This document shows positions 58,803 through 64,000 of a stretch of DNA of 64,000 nt, in pieces. Source of the DNA: Blastomyces gilchristii SLH14081 (lineage: Eukaryota; Ascomycota; Eurotiomycetes; Onygenales; Ajellomycetaceae); assembly GCF_000003855.2 (NCBI RefSeq), contig NW_003101645.1, positions 15,632 to 79,631 of the forward strand, in the 5' to 3' direction. Each line of letters opens with the position of its first letter. Position 1 is the first letter of the stretch. Position numbers and translations under genes: made by a program. The notes below the pieces were generated by a model. The model had not been told where the DNA came from and ran no database searches. It was given only the letters and a program-made list of their open reading frames with translations.

Positions 58803-61195
58803 CTTACTGTCTGTAAATACTCTTAAACTGAGTTTCTAGATATAATCTTCAGAGACATCTATGAACTGAAAAAAAACTTTCTTAAACTGTGACTACTTAA
58901 GATTACTTATTGAATCACAATTTATAAAAGCTTTTATAAGTTTATATTTGAAATTGACTTATAAGTCTGACTATATAATATGAAAGATGAAGAAGCTGTC
59001 ATCTATATAATAACAGATCTCTATTACACTGAAGTCAAGAACTGACTGAATTATTTAGAGAATGATTATAAGAGATCTTACTAATCTATTCTTAAGATCT
59101 ATCTAAAGAATAAGTTAAGAGACTCTGTAAGCTGAACAGAGAACATCTGAGCTGCAATTATTAATATTAGAAAAAGAGATAAGAAATCTGATAAAGACTA
59201 CTCACAGTACTTTATAGAATTATGATATGAATTGAGATCTGTGAAAACAGGGCTCTGAAACAAGACCTGAATAATGATATTTATAAAGAGACTGAATAAA
59301 AATATACAGAACAAGCTCATTGAGTAAGACTCTAAGTTCTTAACTCTGAAGAAACTGATGACTCTTATTCATCACTTACAGATTACTGTAAGAGTCACAG
59401 ACTCATAGAGAGTAGATTATCAATCAGTCTTACAAGAATCAGAATAACAGAGAACAGATTTATCAGAAAAAGATAATAAGATATAGAGAGATTCATATCT
59501 GACTACTGAGTAGAGAGAGAGAGCTTCATAAGCTCTTATAAATAGAGTGTATAACAGAGAGACTAAGAAAAAGAGACTCTGCTTTATCTATTCTAAATCA
59601 GAACATCTCTGTGCAAACTGTTCAGATAAAGTAAAATAGAAATTTAAGAAGTTATGAATAGAGTCAGTAACAGTCTTCTTAAGAGTCTTGAAGCTGATAT
59701 CTGAATCTGTTACTCTCTCAATAAAAATGCTTACTTATAGAGAGAGACTGCATCATAGTGCTACTATTCTGCAAGTATGAAAAGTATTAATAAACTCAGA
59801 ATCTCAGGTCACTGTAGTGTCTCTAAAGCTCATAGAGTGAATGAGCTGAAAGATGAAAACTGAGAATCTGCTCTTATAATAAGCAGGATATAAGAACTCA
59901 GATCTGAGAACTGAGAGACTTATAGAAGTTATCTTTGAATTACAAGATCTCTCTGAAATCTGGAGAAGATTTGTAGAAACTGTGATTATCACAGATATTA
60001 CAGATAACATGTACTTAGAACTTGTATAACTTTAAAGACATAATCTGCACATAGCTGTTCATGAGTCAGGTTTATACTTTCAATCAGTGTTAACAGACTC
60101 ACTCACAGAGATAGAATCAGTTAATGCTGTAGAGTTAATTAGAGAAGACAAGCTTATCTATATAATAACTTTATAAGTGTCTGAGAATCTCACAGTCATG
60201 AAAACTGAGCTTCAGATATCAGAGAAATATCAAGATCTCACAGAGATATTCAGCTCAGTAAAGACAGCTGAGCTTTCTTCTCACTGTAAGAAGAATCTAA
60301 TAATAGATTTAATAGAAGAATAGAAACTCTTCTAAGAATCAATCTATAAGCTCTCTTATTATGAGATAGAGATCTTGTAGATCTATATAAAGAAGAATCT
60401 GAAGAATGACTTTATTCAATCTTCACAGGCCTCTGTAAGAGTCTCTGTGATATTTATAAAGAAGAAGAATAAAGATCTTAGATTATGTATAGACTACTGT
60501 GACCTGAACTTCAAGATAATAAAGAGTCACTATTTCCTATCTCTGATTGAGAATGTAATCAACTGTCTCACAGAAGCTGTCATATTCATATAACTGAATA
60601 TAATCAATGTATATATACAGCTGTGAATATAATCTGAGAATGAATAAAAGACTGTCTTTAGAACTGCACTGAAATTATTTGAATATCTAGTGATATCTTT
60701 TAATCTGACTAATACTCTCACAGCATTTCAGTCTTTCATTAATAAAACACTTTACATATATCTGAATGTCTTTGTGATAATATATCTGAATGATGTGATA
60801 ATGTACTCTATGAAGAAGAAAGAACACACTGAGTATATACAAAGTATGTTGAAGATTATAGATGAGATAGAACTGTATATTAAGTTTACAAAGTATAACT
60901 TCAGTGTCTGTCAGATTAATTTTCTAGAATATATAATTATCACAGATAATATTCAGATGAAATCTTCACAGATTGAGATTATTCTATTATAATCAGAGTT
61001 AACTAGTATTTATGAGATTCAGATCTTTCTAAGCTTTGTGAATTTCTATAGATGATTTATCTTTGTATTTATAAGAATCTTCTTGACTCTTACAGACATG
61101 CTGAAGAGTGAAAATAAGAAGAAGTTATTCTATGAATAGAGAATAAAAAGATTGTTGAGAAGAGAGAACTGTAAGAACTTTCTTATTTTAGAAGC
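58803..61195 (+). mobile_element. Decayed Ty3/Gypsy gag-pol (gag zinc knuckle to RT)
   Basis: A Gag region (59,000-59,640) ends in a remnant CCHC knuckle (CFIYSKSEHLCANC). Reverse transcriptase follows from about 60,400: a VIFIKKKNKDLRLCIDY block, YFLSLIENVINCL, then TVFRTALKLFEY with SFNLTNTLTAFQSFINKTL, and YLNDVIMYS where YLDDI(L/V)(I/V)YS is expected. The RNase H region is cut off near 61,195 by a GC-normal segment. Stops throughout. It is probably from the same chromovirus group as 1,485-3,483, though the segments do not overlap enough to prove it. Confidence 0.87.
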
Positions 61196-61670
61196 TCAGT
61201 CAATGATGTATCTGTGAACCAACCGCTCCACCACGAACTCGCTCGATTTTTCGAATAAGAACCCGCCGATAGATCCATCGAAAAGCCCTCGATCATACGA
61301 GCATTTTGACCCCATCGCCGACTGCATACCCCGTGTGGTGGTGGAGTTATCCAGCCAAACATGAACCAGACGTCGTTCGGAACTCCTGCGTGGGATTATC
61401 CCCCATTCTCCCCTACCACACCACAACCCCGGGCCAAATTGCCATACAAATTGTAAGGTGAAGAGACCTATCCGTATGCACCAATCTTCTCGATTTTGGA
61501 AGATCCCCGATCTGTAGTTGTGGAGATATCTGAGGAGTGATCTCCGCGAAAACCCTGTCCATCTTTGATGTTCCAAAACACCAACACCAAGTCCCACCCT
61601 TGTACCGCCCTTCCCAATCTGGCCCATCCCCGGCAGAAAAATACAAAAAGATACCTCAGTGATAATATCA
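61196..61670. other. GC-normal island inside the decayed Gypsy element
   Basis: About 470 bases with many CpG and CC dinucleotides, sharply bounded by mutated AT-rich DNA on both sides. A 165-codon open frame runs along the minus strand through it (61,196-61,693), with stretches such as FSRRSLLRYLHNYRSG and GSKCSYDRGLFDGS, but I recognise no family. The flanking bases show no obvious target duplication. It could be a recent insertion, a captured gene fragment, or an assembly join. Confidence 0.6.
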
Positions 61671-61992
61671 AGCACATAATCAACAGACAACAAGTCAACA
61701 GCACATCAATAACTATAAAATCAGTATACTTCAAGATCTGACTGAGCCTTTGATCCCTGCACAGTGAGATATATTAAATCTAGTTTTAATATCTCAATAT
61801 TCAATAGATTCTGCAAGAGATTGAGAACAGCAACACTAGATTTCTATTGAATTTAAGAATTAACTCTATATTGATATAATCATTGACAAAGTCTTCTATT
61901 TTGAGATATAAATAACCAGTTTCTCTACATCCCGCTGACAATATTTACATTATTATATAGAAACAGACTTTCTCTATAATATCAAGACTCTG
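61671..61992. other. AT-rich mutated DNA
   Basis: No gene. Short partial copies of the 118-bp tandem unit (atatcaagactctg) appear just before 61,993. Confidence 0.5.
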
Positions 61993-62230
61993 TAATATCA
62001 AGACTCTGAAGAGAGAAAGTCTTGATAGAGAGTATACAGTAGTGTATATCTTAGCAGTTTCTATCTCATTCTTCTACAGCAGTTAATGCAAAAAAAAAAA
62101 AAAAGATCTATAATATCAAGATCTCTGAAGAGAGAAAGTCTTGATAGAGAGTATACATTAGTGTATATCTTAGCAGTTTCTACCTCATTCTTCTACAGCA
62201 GTTAATGCAAAAAAAAAAAAAAAGATCTTA
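61993..62230. repeat. 118-bp tandem duplication with A15 spacer
   Basis: Two near-identical units, 61,993-62,110 and 62,111-about 62,229, each running from taatatcaag through 'gagagaaagtcttgataga' and 'cagcagttaatgc' to a run of 15 A and agatct. Only a few substitutions separate them. The array stops about 50 bases before the assembly gap. Confidence 0.9.
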
Positions 62231-62282
62231 GAAATAATTTTTTACTTCTCTTGAAAAAGTAAGGTGTTTTTCTCTGGATTTT

Positions 62283-62997
62283 NNNNNNNNNNNNNNNNNN
62301 NNNNNNNNNNNNNNNNNNNNNNNNNNNNNNNNNNNNNNNNNNNNNNNNNNNNNNNNNNNNNNNNNNNNNNNNNNNNNNNNNNNNNNNNNNNNNNNNNNNN
62401 NNNNNNNNNNNNNNNNNNNNNNNNNNNNNNNNNNNNNNNNNNNNNNNNNNNNNNNNNNNNNNNNNNNNNNNNNNNNNNNNNNNNNNNNNNNNNNNNNNNN
62501 NNNNNNNNNNNNNNNNNNNNNNNNNNNNNNNNNNNNNNNNNNNNNNNNNNNNNNNNNNNNNNNNNNNNNNNNNNNNNNNNNNNNNNNNNNNNNNNNNNNN
62601 NNNNNNNNNNNNNNNNNNNNNNNNNNNNNNNNNNNNNNNNNNNNNNNNNNNNNNNNNNNNNNNNNNNNNNNNNNNNNNNNNNNNNNNNNNNNNNNNNNNN
62701 NNNNNNNNNNNNNNNNNNNNNNNNNNNNNNNNNNNNNNNNNNNNNNNNNNNNNNNNNNNNNNNNNNNNNNNNNNNNNNNNNNNNNNNNNNNNNNNNNNNN
62801 NNNNNNNNNNNNNNNNNNNNNNNNNNNNNNNNNNNNNNNNNNNNNNNNNNNNNNNNNNNNNNNNNNNNNNNNNNNNNNNNNNNNNNNNNNNNNNNNNNNN
62901 NNNNNNNNNNNNNNNNNNNNNNNNNNNNNNNNNNNNNNNNNNNNNNNNNNNNNNNNNNNNNNNNNNNNNNNNNNNNNNNNNNNNNNNNNNNNNNNNN
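62283..62997. other. Assembly gap (715 N)
   Basis: Unknown bases. Any open frame drawn through this gap is an artefact. Confidence 0.99.
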
Positions 62998-63055
62998 CTT
63001 GAAATACAGAAACTTGAAAAAGTAAGTAAATTCTGAAAAGCAGTGTCTGAGTGAG

Positions 63056-64000
63056 ATGAATGAAGAAGTTCTGTTAATTCTTCATACTCAGGCTAGACAA
63101 CTACAGAAAGTGATCAAGTTCAAACTTGGAATTTCAAACACAGTTCAAAAAACTTTGAAAATTTCTAATACAATCACTGACTCTTCAGTTTGCTCTTCTT
63201 TCTTTTCTACTTCTTCTTCTTATTCTTCTTTAAATCAGAAGAAAACATATGCTCAAGCAGCTGAATCTGCTATCTTTAAATCTGCTATCTCTAAATCTGC
63301 TATCTTAAAACCTGCTCAAAATTCTGAGAAAACTGAGAAGAATACTGCTCATACTTCTAGTGATAGAAGAGTGAAGAAAAAAATGTAAAAAGAGAAAAAT
63401 CTTCAAATCTTCAGAAATAGAAGACTTATTCTCAAAGTCTCAAATCAGAACATATTGCAGAGAAATAAGCTAAACTCAAACCTCATTTTCAGAATTAGAA
63501 ATGAAATCAATCAACAGTTCTTTTCTTAGTTAATGACTGATATTGAAGTTCAAAAACTAGTTATAGCTTTAATTGAGTTATTCTTCTTTAAAATCTATAT
63601 CATTCTGACTACAATGCCTGAATTCAGTGCTGAATTCCTTATTCAGAATGAGAATCTCTGAAAATCAGCAGTAGAATCTTTGTTAAACACAATAATTCTA
63701 TCTGAGAGAGATGAAAAGTGAGATAAATTCATTCTTTATGATATTTCAGTTGAAATTTTTGACTGTGAAGAAGAAATACTCTTCTCAAAAATGAATTAGA
63801 AGAATATAACTCTATTCAAAACTGAGAAAGAAGCCTTGTTTATAATTCGTTCTTTATGATATGTCAGTTGAATTTTTGACTGTGAAGAAGAAATCCTACG
63901 TCTCAAAAAATGAATTAGGAAGAATATACTCTTATTCATCTGAGAAAGAAGCCTGTATACTAAATTCAATTGAGTTCAGATAAAGCAGAAGAAATGTCTC
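63056..64000 (+). mobile_element. LINE ORF1 (gag-like) fragment, probably Tad1-type
   Basis: From the ATG at 63,056, 110 codons are open: a helical start (VLLILHTQARQLQKVI), a Ser-rich stretch, then KKTYAQAAESA, the TYAxAA-type motif of Tad1-like ORF1 proteins, and a Lys-rich end. After a stop the same frame context continues with RNRRLILKV, then FRIRNEINQQFFS and VIALIELFFFKIYIILTTMPEF, matching the downstream RRM-like part of these ORF1 proteins with mutated codons. It may belong to the same family as the ORF2 copies. It runs off the window end. Confidence 0.75.
63729..63953 (+). repeat. Imperfect direct repeat with indels, about 110 bp
   Basis: 63,729-63,838 and 63,845-63,953 share ttctttatgatat, cagttgaa, tttttgactgtgaagaagaaat, and gagaaagaagcct blocks in order. 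The second copy differs mainly by single-base insertions and deletions rather than substitutions. Confidence 0.75.

Noticed and set aside
62264..63025. 253-codon frame
   Set aside because: It consists almost entirely of unknown bases in the assembly gap.
1..64000. CRISPR arrays, bacterial operons or riboswitches
   Set aside because: No regularly spaced direct repeats or bacterial signals; gene structure is clearly eukaryotic.

Overview
The window looks like nuclear DNA of a filamentous ascomycete, most likely a eurotiomycete and plausibly an Onygenales dimorphic fungus (Ajellomycetaceae type). The evidence is short GT-AG introns, conserved fungal housekeeping genes, and two extremely AT-rich flanks packed with decayed retrotransposons next to a gene-bearing core of ordinary base composition. 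The species assignment is inference.

Layout. (1) Positions 1-4,895 are an AT-rich transposon graveyard: a minus-strand LINE reverse-transcriptase fragment, an inverted pair of LTR-like repeats, the 3' part of a Ty3/Gypsy chromovirus, and a MITE-like element with 12-bp terminal inverted repeats and a 6-bp target duplication. (2) Positions 4,896-48,770 are the gene core. In order it carries a 16-cysteine small protein (-), a homeodomain factor (-), THO complex subunit 1 (-), the spliceosomal helicase Aquarius (+), a hotdog-fold thioesterase split into ten exons (-), TFIIH subunit Tfb2 (+), a conserved unknown (-), a PhzF-like protein (-), Tof1/Timeless (-), a mitochondrial 3-hydroxyacyl-CoA dehydrogenase (+), a nuclear-looking unknown (-), an RBR E3 ubiquitin ligase (-), a large TPR-ankyrin protein with a TIR-like C-terminus (+), and the actin-related protein Arp6 (-). 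(3) Positions 49,458-52,100 hold two decayed accessory genes, an alpha/beta hydrolase and an aminoglycoside-phosphotransferase-like gene, the latter broken by an assembly gap. (4) Positions 53,160-64,000 are a second transposon graveyard: Ty1/Copia, a LINE with RNase H, a Gypsy gag-pol fragment interrupted by an undecayed GC-normal island, a 118-bp tandem duplication, a second gap and a LINE ORF1.

Exon structures were built by hand from splice sites and reading phase; each complete model closes in frame. Three divergent pairs share short promoters (THOC1/AQR, thioesterase/TFB2, TOF1/HADH). Many core genes act in transcription, splicing, mRNA export or genome stability.

The most interesting items are the TPR-ankyrin-TIR-like protein, which resembles an immune-receptor or signalling architecture; the mutation signature of the flanks, where CpG and CpC are lost but CpA is kept; the thioesterase gene with a 13-nt micro-exon; and the GC island inside a mutated Gypsy element.
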